From: Candidatus Firestonebacteria bacterium RIFOXYD2_FULL_39_29
Lineage (GTDB): Bacteria > Oederibacteriota > D2-FULL-39-29
Assembly (NCBI GenBank): GCA_001778375.1
Contig: MFGV01000022.1
Coordinates: 55,359 to 119,358, forward strand
Length of the DNA stretch: 64,000 bases
Reading direction: 5' to 3'
Notes under the pieces: model-generated
Told to the model about the DNA's origin: nothing
Database searches by the model: none
Seen by the model: only the letters and a program-made list of their open reading frames with translations
Made by a program: the position numbers and the translations under genes
In this document: in pieces, positions 54,237-62,795 of the stretch
Layout of the letters: each line of letters starts with the position of its first letter
Position numbering within the stretch: the stretch's first letter is position 1

Positions 54237-54312
54237 AGTTTACCGTTTACAGTGTATAGTTGACAGCGAGAAAAAGCAGGCAAATAATAACTGTAAACGG
54301 TAAACTGTTTTT
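54237..54312 (+). terminator. Terminator after mutS, perfect 17-bp stem
   Basis: AGTTTACCGTTTACAGT (54237-54253) is the exact inverse of 54290-54306; a T-run follows (54308-54312). The loop is 36 bases. Confidence 0.8.
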
Positions 54313-54459
54313 AGTTTATAATAACACGTTAGTGTAGCACCCGTAATCCGCCTAGGTGGATTACACAAAGGACTATGGTTTGATATTTAGACTTTGCTCA
54401 ACTCGCAACCCGCTACTCGTAACTATTTTTGTAATTTATTTTTTTAAAGGAGGTTTATC
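54313..54459 (+). repeat. Composite module M with repeat R1 copy d before the ABC gene
   Basis: The header ATAACACGTTAGTGTAGC (54321-54338) leads to repeat R1 copy d (54343-54403: GTAATCC/GGATTAC around CCTAGG, then CAAAGG ... CTTTGCTCAACT) and to CCCGCTACTCGTAAC words ending in ATTTTTG at 54430. AAAGGAGG then serves the TTG start at 54460. Confidence 0.55.
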
Positions 54460-55410
54460 TTGATAGAAGTTAAAAATCTTTCCAAGTTTTACGGTCCGAC
54501 TAAAGCGGTGGAAGGCGTTTCTTTTACCGTGGATAAGGGCGAGATTCTCGGCTTGCTCGGTCCAAACGGTGCGGGTAAGACTACAATAATGAGAATTCTT
54601 ACCGGATATTTTCAGCCGTCAGGGGGAAGCGCGAAAATCGCGGGTTTTGACGTGGTCGAAGATCCTCTTGAGGTTAAAAAGAGGATCGGGTATATGCAGG
54701 AAGGGCATCAGGGGCCGGCTTTATATTATGAAATGACAGTCTACTCTTTTCTAGATTTTGCCGCGCAGTTAAAGGGTGCGCCAAAAAAAGAGCGTAACAA
54801 AAACGTATTTAAAGCAATGGAGCTTGCAGGTATTAAAGATGTAAAAAACAGGATAATCGGCCGTCTTTCAAGCGGGTACAAACAAAGAGTAGGGCTCGCT
54901 CAGGCGCTCTTGAATGATCCTGAAGTACTGATCCTTGATGAACCTACACGGGGTTTGGATCCGAAACAAATAATAGAAATCCGGCAGCTGATAAAAAATA
55001 TGGCGGGTGAACGCACTATTATCCTTTCCAGTCATATCCTTCCTGAAGTAGCTATGACCTGTAATAAGATTGTCATCATTGACAAGGGTGAAAAAGTTGC
55101 AGAAGATACGCAGGAAGAATTATCCAGAAAAATAGAAGGCGGCGATAAAGTAGTCGTGAAACTTAAAGGGAAACAGGTTCTATCTGAGGTCGCAAAAGAA
55201 TACGAAAAGATCAAAGGCCTTGGAGAGGTAAAGGTTGCTGTGGAAGGCGGACTGACCATTGTAGAAGTTGTTCGTGCCGGCAGTAAAGATGTCAGGGAAG
55301 AGTTATTTAAAACTGCCGTAAAAAATGATTGGATTATATTTGAGATGAAGAGCTCGAGCTTGAGTCTTGAAGAAGTATTTTTAAGGTTGACCACAAAGGA
55401 GGATGCGTAA
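54460..55410 (+). CDS. ABC transporter ATP-binding protein (GldA-type)
   Basis: A 316-residue ATPase starting at TTG after AAAGGAGG. Walker A is GPNGAGKTT at 34-42, the signature LSSGYKQRVGLAQAL near 133-147, Walker B VLILDEPTRGLDP near 151-163, and the H-loop SSHIL. A C-terminal extension (about 215-316) is typical of GldA and other exporters of that branch. With the permease and the GldG-like protein that follow, it forms the gliding-type or unknown-substrate ABC system found in Bacteroidetes, spirochaetes and candidate phyla; motility is not implied by presence alone. Confidence 0.92.
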   Translation: MIEVKNLSKFYGPTKAVEGVSFTVDKGEILGLLGPNGAGKTTIMRILTGYFQPSGGSAKIAGFDVVEDPLEVKKRIGYMQEGHQGPALYYEMTVYSFLDFAAQLKGAPKKERNKNVFKAMELAGIKDVKNRIIGRLSSGYKQRVGLAQALLNDPEVLILDEPTRGLDPKQIIEIRQLIKNMAGERTIILSSHILPEVAMTCNKIVIIDKGEKVAEDTQEELSRKIEGGDKVVVKLKGKQVLSEVAKEYEKIKGLGEVKVAVEGGLTIVEVVRAGSKDVREELFKTAVKNDWIIFEMKSSSLSLEEVFLRLTTKEDA

Positions 55411-55411
55411 A

Positions 55412-56119
55412 ATGAATAAAGCGCTTATTATCGCAAAAAGAGAATTTAAGTCCTATTTTGTTTCTCCTGTGGCCTACGTAATTATCGGGATGTTTTTACT
55501 GATTTCGGGATTTATGTATTACTCAATACTTTTTACTTCAAGGATCGCGGAAGTCAGGGGTTTTCTTATGAACATGTGTTTTACTTTCATGTTGATGGCT
55601 CCTATTCTTTCCATGCGGCTTTTATCGGAAGAGAAAAAGCTCGGGACTATTGAGTTTCTCTTCACCTCTCCGGTAAAAGTGTCCGATATCGTTATCGGAA
55701 AATATCTCGGGGTTCTGTTTTTATATCTGGTTACCGCGGTGTTTTTCCTTCAATATCCTTTGTATCTGGTTCTCTTTGCCAGGCCGGATATGGGGCCGGT
55801 ACTCACCTCCGTCCTTGCTTTTATCTTAAATGGCGCTGCGTGTCTTGCCATAGGGCTTTTTGCTTCTTCCTTATCGGAAAACCAGCTTATCTCTGCGGTT
55901 GTCGGGATGATTACTCTTATCTTTTTCTGGATTATCGGCTGGATGGGGGATTTACTTCCAGGAGGAATCGGTAATTTCTTCGGTTCTCTTTCGCTTATTA
56001 AACCTCTGGATAATCTTTCAAAAGGTGTAATAAGCGTAAATGACATGTTCTATTACGCTGCCCTGATCTTCTTCTTTCTTTTTATTACGGTCAAGCGGCT
56101 TGAATGGAAGAGGTGGTAA
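55412..56119 (+). CDS. ABC transporter permease (GldF-type)
   Basis: A 235-residue membrane protein with six hydrophobic segments and the opening ALIIAKREFKSYFVSPVAYV typical of ABC-2 permeases of the Gld group. The segment LLSEEKKLGTIEFLFTSPV (about 73-91) is the conserved cytoplasmic helix. The start at 55412 is used because AAAGGAGG ends 9 bases upstream; the ATG at 55403 has the SD directly abutting it. It overlaps the 3' end region of the ATPase gene by no coding bases, but the SD lies within that gene. Confidence 0.9.
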   Translation: MNKALIIAKREFKSYFVSPVAYVIIGMFLLISGFMYYSILFTSRIAEVRGFLMNMCFTFMLMAPILSMRLLSEEKKLGTIEFLFTSPVKVSDIVIGKYLGVLFLYLVTAVFFLQYPLYLVLFARPDMGPVLTSVLAFILNGAACLAIGLFASSLSENQLISAVVGMITLIFFWIIGWMGDLLPGGIGNFFGSLSLIKPLDNLSKGVISVNDMFYYAALIFFFLFITVKRLEWKRW

Positions 56120-56121
56120 AG

Positions 56122-57621
56122 ATGAAAAATATGATAATAAATATAGCGAATAGTATAAAAAATATTTTTAATAAAAGAAATACCAGGTACGGAACAGCCT
56201 CTATCCTGATAGTTATTCTTATCCTCGGTTGCTTCTGGTTTGTTTCGAAAATTCTAAGTAATTTTAATCTGCAGTATGATGTGACGGCTAATAAGCAATA
56301 CAGCTTGTCCCCTCAGACTGTAAAGATCCTGAAAGACCTTAAAGAGGAACTGCGCATTACGGCTATTGTCAAGAAAAACATGGGTTTTGACCGCTATATG
56401 GGAGAGCTGCTTAAAGATATGGCAAAGCAGAATTCAAAGATTAAAGTAAAAATATTGGATCTGGACTATGACAAAGCTGCCGCTTCCGCCTACAAGGTGA
56501 ATGATTACAATATTACCGTGGTGGAAATGGGAGACAAAAGAAAAGACATTTTCGAAAAAGATGTAGTCAGCACTTATGACAGAAACAGGGAGTTTAAGGG
56601 AGAGCAGGCGATAGTAAATGCGATCCTTTCTGTTTCCGAGGCAAAGAAAAAAGTTATTTATTTCACAGAAGGGCACAGGGAAAGAGAACTGGAAGACGTG
56701 CAAAATGTCTCCGGATTCGGGTTCCTTAAACAGCTTCTGGTGAACGATAATTATGAAGTAAAAAGCCTGAATCTGATGAAAGAAGGAAAAATACCGGAGG
56801 ATTGCACAGTTTTGGTTGTAGGCGGACCGCAATTTTCATTTGGGAACAAAGAAGTGGATATGGTTTCAACTTTTCTGGATAAAGGCGGAAAAGCAATTAT
56901 GCTCTTTGACCCGTTTGTGGCTACGGGTTTTGAAACTTTACTTGGTAACTGGAATTTAAAACTGGATAATGATTTTGTAGTAGATCCAAAATCATACCTC
57001 AATATGGTAGTTGTAAAAGATCCGGGTGCTCCGATTCCGGAGTGGCAGAATCATATTATTACGGAACCTTTTATTAAGAACAGGATACCTGTTTTTTTCC
57101 CGGCCAGCAGGTCTATTTCAGATACCGGCAGGCAGGGAACGCGTGCTTATTCTAAAGATAAATTAATGACTACTTCCGACGCAAGCTGGGGAGAAACAAA
57201 TTTACAGAGTCTTAAGGTGCAACCCGGGCCGAAAGAGGACGATAAAGACGTGAAACCGCCGCTGTCTTTGGGCTGGGCTGTTACGGAATATATAAAAGAT
57301 AAAAAAGATTCCAAAATAGAAGACACAGAGAGTTCCAAGCAAATGAAATTTGTGATAATAGGAGATTCAGATTTTGCTACCAATGCTCCCGCCGGAATAG
57401 GCGGAATGCAGGGCAATCTTGATTTATTTGTAAATTCCGTTAACTGGCTGATTGACGAAGGGTCAAAGATTTCCATAAGACCAAAAACCATTGATGTCAG
57501 GTCTTTGCAATCCCTGACCGGTACACAATGGACAATCATGTTTATTATGACTATTGTTGTAGCTCCGCTTATTGTGGTCGGCGGCGGAATTTTAGTTTTC
57601 CTTAAAAGACGGAAGAAATAA
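56122..57621 (+). CDS. GldG-like ABC-associated membrane protein
   Basis: A 499-residue protein with one N-terminal helix (about 28-48, ILIVILILGCFWFV), a large periplasmic part with the GldG/ABC_transp_aux domains (LSPQTVKILKDLKEELRITAIV ... KVIYFTEGHRERELEDV ... VVGGPQFSFGNKEVDMVSTFLDKGGKAI), and a C-terminal helix (about 470-492) ending KRRKK. The start at 56122 has AGAGGTGG 5 bases before it; the ATG at 56104 adds six residues. It overlaps the end of the permease gene only if the earlier start is used. Its role is a subunit or substrate contact of the ABC system. Confidence 0.88.
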   Translation: MKNMIINIANSIKNIFNKRNTRYGTASILIVILILGCFWFVSKILSNFNLQYDVTANKQYSLSPQTVKILKDLKEELRITAIVKKNMGFDRYMGELLKDMAKQNSKIKVKILDLDYDKAAASAYKVNDYNITVVEMGDKRKDIFEKDVVSTYDRNREFKGEQAIVNAILSVSEAKKKVIYFTEGHRERELEDVQNVSGFGFLKQLLVNDNYEVKSLNLMKEGKIPEDCTVLVVGGPQFSFGNKEVDMVSTFLDKGGKAIMLFDPFVATGFETLLGNWNLKLDNDFVVDPKSYLNMVVVKDPGAPIPEWQNHIITEPFIKNRIPVFFPASRSISDTGRQGTRAYSKDKLMTTSDASWGETNLQSLKVQPGPKEDDKDVKPPLSLGWAVTEYIKDKKDSKIEDTESSKQMKFVIIGDSDFATNAPAGIGGMQGNLDLFVNSVNWLIDEGSKISIRPKTIDVRSLQSLTGTQWTIMFIMTIVVAPLIVVGGGILVFLKRRKK

Positions 57622-57637
57622 GATAATATATTTAGAA

Positions 57638-57736
57638 ACCATGAACCATTCCCCTATACTTGAGGAAACGATTGTTTAGGATCAGGTTCATGGTCCTGCA
57701 TCTGAATGCAGTGAATGGTGCGGGGTCATTTTTAAA
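57638..57736 (+). other. Structured leader with competing stems before the DUF4340 gene
   Basis: ACCATGAACC (57638-57647) pairs with GGTTCATGGT (57685-57694). CTGCAT-CTGA-ATGCAG (57696-57711) is a separate hairpin. ACCATTC (57645-57651) can instead pair with GAATGGT (57713-57719), which disrupts the first stem; CCCC (57651-57654) can meet GGGG (57722-57725). The set resembles an attenuator or riboswitch-like element, with a T-run at 57729-57733. No known family is recognised. Confidence 0.5.
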
Positions 57737-57751
57737 AAGGGGGGACTTATT

Positions 57752-59116
57752 ATGAGCCCTAAAAAGAAAAGATTTTTATCTGCCTGGATTGTCGTCTGGA
57801 TATTTGTTGTTCTTGGAGGCGTTAGCCTTTATCTTGACAGAGGGGATAAGATAGACAGGGGTAAAATAAAAATATTTAATATGGTCAAGGATGATATTAA
57901 ATCCTTTGAGTTGGTAAACAATGCTTCCAGAGAAACCGTGTTATGTGAAAAATATGGAGATGATTGGGTTATGGTAAAACCAAAATCCTATGAAATTGAA
58001 AAATCCGAAGTAGATATAGTGGTTACCAATATTGCCGCCTTGACTATAGATAGAAAAATCGAAAAGCCCGAGGCTCTTTCAAACTATGGTCTGGAAAAGC
58101 CGTCTTACAATGTAAATTTCACTCTTAAGAATGGAAAGAAAAATACTCTGCTGATCGGTGATAAAAATCCCACAGGGACTTTTTATTACGTAAAAGATAA
58201 AGACCGGTCTGAGCTTTATATTGGCTATAGTTTTTCTATTGAAAATGTTATGAAAAACGCGGATAGTCTCAGGAAAAAATCTCTCTTTGAAATAGACACC
58301 GATAAAGTAAACAGGATTGACCTGAAGTATGAGGCAAAGGAATTTTCCTTAGCGAAAGGGGAAGATAGAAAATGGCTAATTAATCCTTATGGTTTCAAAG
58401 CCAAAGACGAGGAAGTAAATAAATTCATATCAGGAATGAAAGAGCTAAAGGCGAAGAGCATTGTTGACGATAACGGAATAGATTTAAAGAAGTATGGTCT
58501 TTTAAATCCAAGACTTACCCTTGCTTCAAGTTTATCAGATAAGAAAAATATAACAGTTTTGATCGGAAAAAAACATCTGACAAAAGAAGAAGATTACGCG
58601 AAATTGGATAATTCTCCGGTAATTTATTCCATAGACAGTGCCTATTTGAGAGGTGCGGATAAAGTCTATAACGATTTCAGAGATAAAAAACTCCTGTATC
58701 TTACCGGCAGTGATATTAATGAGGTAGAGCTTGTAAAAGACAAGAAAAAGATAACAGCAAAAAAGGGCGTTGACGGGAAATATACAGTCACTGAACCTGT
58801 TTTACCTGCGGGGAGAAAAACCGCAGAAACGCCGTATTCCAATTTAATAGAAAGCCTGCTTAATTTTGAGGCGAAAACTTTTGCGGATGATTCGGGTAAA
58901 AAATTTGAGAAGTACGGGCTTAAGAATCCTGATTTTATAATAACTTTATCCGGCATGGTAAACAACGAAAAACAGGTAAAAGCAAAAATCTTGATTGGAA
59001 ATGTTGCAAATTCCGGAATTTATGTTAAAATAGACAGTAGTGAATCCGTGTTCATTGTCTCTGCGGATATATTGGAAAAACTCAAAGAGATAGAACAAAT
59101 ACAAAGTACAAAGTGA
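57752..59116 (+). CDS. DUF4340-domain protein of the Gld-type ABC locus
   Basis: A 454-residue protein anchored by one N-terminal helix (about 9-27) followed by DUF4340 repeats: each copy resembles VVTNIAALTIDRKIE ... LSNYGLEKPSYNVNFTLKNGKK, and related segments recur near 225-260 and 380-415 (KFEKYGLKNPDFIITL). DUF4340 proteins accompany GldA/F/G-like systems in many phyla, their function unknown. It begins 130 bases after the GldG-like gene, behind a folded leader, with SD AGGGGGG. Confidence 0.88.
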   Translation: MSPKKKRFLSAWIVVWIFVVLGGVSLYLDRGDKIDRGKIKIFNMVKDDIKSFELVNNASRETVLCEKYGDDWVMVKPKSYEIEKSEVDIVVTNIAALTIDRKIEKPEALSNYGLEKPSYNVNFTLKNGKKNTLLIGDKNPTGTFYYVKDKDRSELYIGYSFSIENVMKNADSLRKKSLFEIDTDKVNRIDLKYEAKEFSLAKGEDRKWLINPYGFKAKDEEVNKFISGMKELKAKSIVDDNGIDLKKYGLLNPRLTLASSLSDKKNITVLIGKKHLTKEEDYAKLDNSPVIYSIDSAYLRGADKVYNDFRDKKLLYLTGSDINEVELVKDKKKITAKKGVDGKYTVTEPVLPAGRKTAETPYSNLIESLLNFEAKTFADDSGKKFEKYGLKNPDFIITLSGMVNNEKQVKAKILIGNVANSGIYVKIDSSESVFIVSADILEKLKEIEQIQSTK

Positions 59117-59397
59117 AAAAATAGAAACTCGAAATCCGAAAAAGAATGAAAAAGAAAAGGGAATAAAAATAGATTGGGTTTGGAGTTTTATTGTGCAGGC
59201 GGTTTTGAAAACCACTGGCGTAAGCTCGTGGATGAAAAAACCGCATATAATAAATAAGCTCCGCTCACAAGAGGATTCCAAAGGAGGATACTCCTTTGGC
59301 TTGAGCATAGCTCAAGTATGAAATGACGCCACGTCCGTAAGGGCGTGGAGTTTCACTATTTGCCGGTTTTTTCGAATTTGTTTCTAAGGGGGTTTTT
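59117..59397. repeat. Hairpin-rich intergenic repeat region (GTAA-loop family, copy 3)
   Basis: No gene is seen. The 21 bases at 59196-59216 repeat those at 5701-5721 exactly. Then follow CCAC...GTAA...GTGG (59212-59231), CCAAAGGAG-GATA-CTCCTTTGG (59278-59299), TTGAGC-ATA-GCTCAA (59301-59315) and CCACGTCC-GTAA-GGGCGTGG (59329-59348), the last extended by outer TGAAA/TTTCA. A T-run at 59365-59370 could end the DUF4340 transcript. Confidence 0.6.
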
Positions 59398-60366
59398 ATG
59401 AAACTAATGTTTACGATTTTTCTCCTCGGTTCTATTTTCTTTTCCGGTTGTGCTGCCAACAAAGATTTGACAAAAGAGGATAAGGCCTTTCGTGATGCGG
59501 AAGTGTTAATAGCAGAAGCAAAAACTGTAATTACAGAGGCAAAGAAGGCAGGCGCGGAAAAATACGCAAAAGATCTTCTTGACTCTGCGGAGTCCAAGCT
59601 TGTTGTTGCGGAAGATGCTCTTGCGAAAGAAGACCTTGAAGTTGCCGTTACCTTTGCGGGAAAGTCTTTGGAAAACGCAAAGGCGGCAAAAGCAAAAACT
59701 TTAGCAGACTTGGCTCTGGAAAAAGCCGAAGCGGAAGTAAAGGCCGCGCGGGAGCTGGGGGCGGAAAAACACGCGACTGATTTGTTTATGCGTGCCTTTA
59801 AAGATCTGCTTTCCGCTAAGAAAATATATTCAGGAAAGGATTATCCCGGAGTGCTGGAACCGGCAAAGAAAGCTTACGAAGAAGCAGCTGAAGCCAGAAA
59901 ATTATGTGAAATTATAAAAAAATCAGAAACTCTGATAGCAGAAGCAAAACAAGATATACAAGAAGCTGTGAAAGCAGGCGCAAAAAGACATGCTCCCGAG
60001 CTTTTAAAATCTGCCGAGGATAATCTGGTAAAAGCTGTAGCCGCTTATGATGAGAAAGACTACATAAAAGCGATAGATTATGCCGGAAAGGCTTCGGATG
60101 ACGCGAAAGCCGCTAAATCTGCCTGTGTGGCTGCATCTGTCGGAAAGTACACGGTTAAAAGCGGTGATAACCTCTGGAATATAGCAAAAGACGGAAAAGT
60201 ATTGGACGATCCCTTTCTCTGGCCCCTGATTTATAAAAGCAACAGAGAATTAATAAAAGACCCGAACTGGATCTTTCCCGCGCAGGAGTTTGAGCTCCCT
60301 CCTTTCTTTGATGACAAGACAAAAAAAGATGCCGTAGGAGATGCGTTTAAATACAAGGGGAAGTAA
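59398..60366 (+). CDS. Lipoprotein with DUF4398-like repeats and LysM domain
   Basis: A 322-residue lipoprotein: lipobox FSGC with lipidated Cys at 18. The middle contains three Ala/Glu/Lys-rich helical units, each with the pattern AGAEKYAKDLLDSAESKLVVAE or close variants (about 35-85, 115-160, 190-235), like DUF4398. Residues about 250-300 form a LysM domain (YTVKSGDNLWNIAKD ... NRELIKDPNWIFPAQEFELP), binding peptidoglycan. It would sit in the outer membrane or periplasm and link to the wall. The gene is followed by a strong terminator. Confidence 0.85.
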   Translation: MKLMFTIFLLGSIFFSGCAANKDLTKEDKAFRDAEVLIAEAKTVITEAKKAGAEKYAKDLLDSAESKLVVAEDALAKEDLEVAVTFAGKSLENAKAAKAKTLADLALEKAEAEVKAARELGAEKHATDLFMRAFKDLLSAKKIYSGKDYPGVLEPAKKAYEEAAEARKLCEIIKKSETLIAEAKQDIQEAVKAGAKRHAPELLKSAEDNLVKAVAAYDEKDYIKAIDYAGKASDDAKAAKSACVAASVGKYTVKSGDNLWNIAKDGKVLDDPFLWPLIYKSNRELIKDPNWIFPAQEFELPPFFDDKTKKDAVGDAFKYKGK

Positions 60367-60393
60367 GTGATGTATTAAAGTATAGATATAATC

Positions 60394-60425
60394 AAGGGCT
60401 GCTTGAAAGAGCAGCCCTTTTTTTG
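60394..60425 (+). terminator. Terminator after the LysM lipoprotein gene
   Basis: AAGGGCTGCT pairs perfectly with AGCAGCCCTT across a 6-base loop, followed by a T-run. Confidence 0.9.
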
Positions 60426-60501
60426 TGTATTTATTTGCATCGAATATGTTATCATTTAATTAGAAACGGTGAAACAAACAAAAACCGGAGGGGAAAAGTT
60501 A

Positions 60502-61461
60502 ATGAAAATCAAAGTATTTATAATGGTGTTAATATTCCTATTTAATGGAGTTTGCTTTGCAGGTTCCGGTAATACCTCGGGAAATGTTTTGCTTGAGGAT
60601 ATTGGAGCAAGGAGTGTTGGCTTAGCAGGAGCTTGTACCTCCTTATCCGGTGACGTAATCCTTATGCATTATAATCCGGCATCTTTGGCAGACATAACTG
60701 ATCCTCAACTGGCAGCAATGTTTTATAACAGCGGATTAACAGGGGTTAACTATATAAGCGTTGCTTATGGACAGAAGTTTGGAAAAATAGGGACATTTGG
60801 TATTTGTGTTGGGTATTTAGACGGCGGTCAGATGGATCTAAACTACACAGATGGTATTACTGCTACGGTAACTAGTGAACAGGATATAGTGGCAAATGTG
60901 AGTATGGGGATTAATCTGTCCAGAAAAATCAACGCAGGTGTGAGTTTGAAAGGGATGTATAGCACTCTTGTAAATACTCAAAGCGCAATTACGGCTGCTT
61001 TAGATCTTGGCGCAATTTTTAAAGGACTTTTCATGGAAGAAATTGATTTTGGAGTCTCTTTGCATAATCTGGGAATTGGATTAAAATATCTTGATACAAT
61101 CGAACCTTTACCGTTTAATGTACAGGCAGGAGCTTCATATAATTTCAAAATAGAAGAAATTAAATTATTAGCAGCGGTTGATGGGGCTTATGATATTAAT
61201 AATAAAACTATAAAAATTATGATTGGTGTTGAAGGCAGTTACAATGAATTCTTTGCAAGGATTGGGGTGCCAATCAGTTCTGTTGATGACAGAATGGTAA
61301 CTGTCGGGATAGGGTACAAATTTGACGAATTTATTTTTGACTATGGAATAACATTTGGAAAGATTTTGGATATTGCTCACAGGATAAGTGTTGAGATGAG
61401 ATTTGGAGAAGAAAGAGGAAGATCAAAAGACAGGAAGTATATGCAGAAAGTCATTAAGTAG
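60502..61461 (+). CDS. PorV/PorQ (UPF0164)-like outer-membrane beta-barrel protein
   Basis: A 319-residue exported protein: signal peptide (MKIKVFIMVLIFLFNGVCFAG), then the family opening EDIGARSVGLAGACTSLSGDVILMHYNPASLADI, in which a short helix is followed by strands. The rest alternates strands typical of a 12-14 stranded barrel, ending ISVEMRFGEE. PorV-like proteins shuttle type IX secretion cargo in Bacteroidetes; related UPF0164 barrels occur in other diderms. The start at 60502 follows GGAGGGG; a longer frame from 60469 lacks an SD. The C-terminal tail after the last strand is charged. Confidence 0.85.
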   Translation: MKIKVFIMVLIFLFNGVCFAGSGNTSGNVLLEDIGARSVGLAGACTSLSGDVILMHYNPASLADITDPQLAAMFYNSGLTGVNYISVAYGQKFGKIGTFGICVGYLDGGQMDLNYTDGITATVTSEQDIVANVSMGINLSRKINAGVSLKGMYSTLVNTQSAITAALDLGAIFKGLFMEEIDFGVSLHNLGIGLKYLDTIEPLPFNVQAGASYNFKIEEIKLLAAVDGAYDINNKTIKIMIGVEGSYNEFFARIGVPISSVDDRMVTVGIGYKFDEFIFDYGITFGKILDIAHRISVEMRFGEERGRSKDRKYMQKVIK

Positions 61462-61511
61462 GGAGATAAATAATACTATAATTGGTTGATTGAAAAGCCA
61501 GGAGGATGACA

Positions 61512-62774
61512 GTGAAAATAAAAAAAAGCGTATTTGTTCTTGTCTTATTTGCTTTGGTTTTAGTTCCCGGTAAAATCTATTCAGCTTCAACTAATCTTGG
61601 AACGAATTCTATAGGCTTTATCAGGGCAGATAAAACCGGCAAGTACATGTTTATATCTGACCAAAATAGTAATAATGTTATAGTCTATTCAGTGAGTGGT
61701 AAGAATGTTGTAAAACGAATAGATATAGGTGCCAAGCCTTCCAGAATGGATGTAAATTATGAGGGATCATTTCTCTATGTTGGAAGTTCAACTCTTGCTG
61801 GTATCACTATAATTAATATTAATGATTTAACTATAACAGGTATAATAACAACTTCCCTTCCGGTTTTTGATATTGTTTGTGGTCGATCTGGCAGAGCTTA
61901 TTATACCGTTCTTTTTAGTGGATCTGGATGGGAACCGATATATATCCTTGATTTAAATTCCAAAACAGATGTAACAAGCTTTGGTTTTTTATATAGTGGT
62001 TTAGGTTCAGCACCAATTATGGTATTAAGTCCTGATAAAAACTTGTTATTTGCAGGGCAAAGAGGTATTTCTCCTCCAAGCGGTGTTATTTTTGATATTT
62101 CATCAGATGCGCCTGTTACAAAGGGTTCTATTGAAACACAAGGTAGCAAGAGTATTGGAGTATCTCCAGATGGTAGAATAGTATATACTAGTGGCGCTAA
62201 ACTGTTAGCGTTGGATACGATAAGTTTATCAAATATTCAAAGTCTTACAGTAGGTCCGGATTTTGCTATTTTGCCTGCAAATGGTAATATTTATGCAGCA
62301 AGTGGCAATTCTATAGTTGTAATCAATCCGGTTACTTATGAAAAAACAAATACTTTAACTATGCCTGTAACCCCCGATCAAATGGCGTTCTCGGGAGATA
62401 ATGATTGGTTGTTCTGTTTTTCAGGAACTTCTTTGTATTATTTTTATATTGGAGCAGGGGTGCATGTTGCAAAACAGGAGGGGAGTTTGACTGTAATTGG
62501 TGGTGCAAATGGATATGTTAATCCCTCTAAAAATGAAGCAGCACAGTTTCGATACAAAACATCAGATGCGGGAACTGTAACATTTAAAGTATATACACTT
62601 AATGGAGAATTGGTGAGAACAATATCAACAGCTGGATCAGGAGGAACGACTTTGAATAATATTTACTATGATTGCAAAGGAGAAGACGGTGCGACATTAG
62701 CTTCCGGTATTTATATTGTCAAAGCCGAAGGCCCCGGGCTGTCTTTGGTTAAAAAAATTGCAATAATAAAATAG
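61512..62774 (+). CDS. Exported YVTN-type propeller protein with FlgD-like C-terminal domain
   Basis: A 420-residue exported protein. The signal peptide ends near YSAS. About 30-330 forms a seven-unit beta-propeller of the YVTN/lactonase-like kind (MFISDQNSNNVIVYSVSG, FLYVGSSTLAGITII). After residue 330 comes an Ig-like domain with the FlgD/T9SS-CTD pattern (VTFKVYTLNGELVRTI ... GIYIVKAEG ... VKKIAIIK), the same sort of tail that directs cargo to type IX secretion in Bacteroidetes. The GTG at 61512 stands 6 bases after GGAGG; the ATG at 61506 abuts it. It lies 44 bases after the PorV-like gene. Confidence 0.8.
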   Translation: MKIKKSVFVLVLFALVLVPGKIYSASTNLGTNSIGFIRADKTGKYMFISDQNSNNVIVYSVSGKNVVKRIDIGAKPSRMDVNYEGSFLYVGSSTLAGITIININDLTITGIITTSLPVFDIVCGRSGRAYYTVLFSGSGWEPIYILDLNSKTDVTSFGFLYSGLGSAPIMVLSPDKNLLFAGQRGISPPSGVIFDISSDAPVTKGSIETQGSKSIGVSPDGRIVYTSGAKLLALDTISLSNIQSLTVGPDFAILPANGNIYAASGNSIVVINPVTYEKTNTLTMPVTPDQMAFSGDNDWLFCFSGTSLYYFYIGAGVHVAKQEGSLTVIGGANGYVNPSKNEAAQFRYKTSDAGTVTFKVYTLNGELVRTISTAGSGGTTLNNIYYDCKGEDGATLASGIYIVKAEGPGLSLVKKIAIIK

Positions 62775-62795
62775 TTATTATTAGGGATGAGAAAT

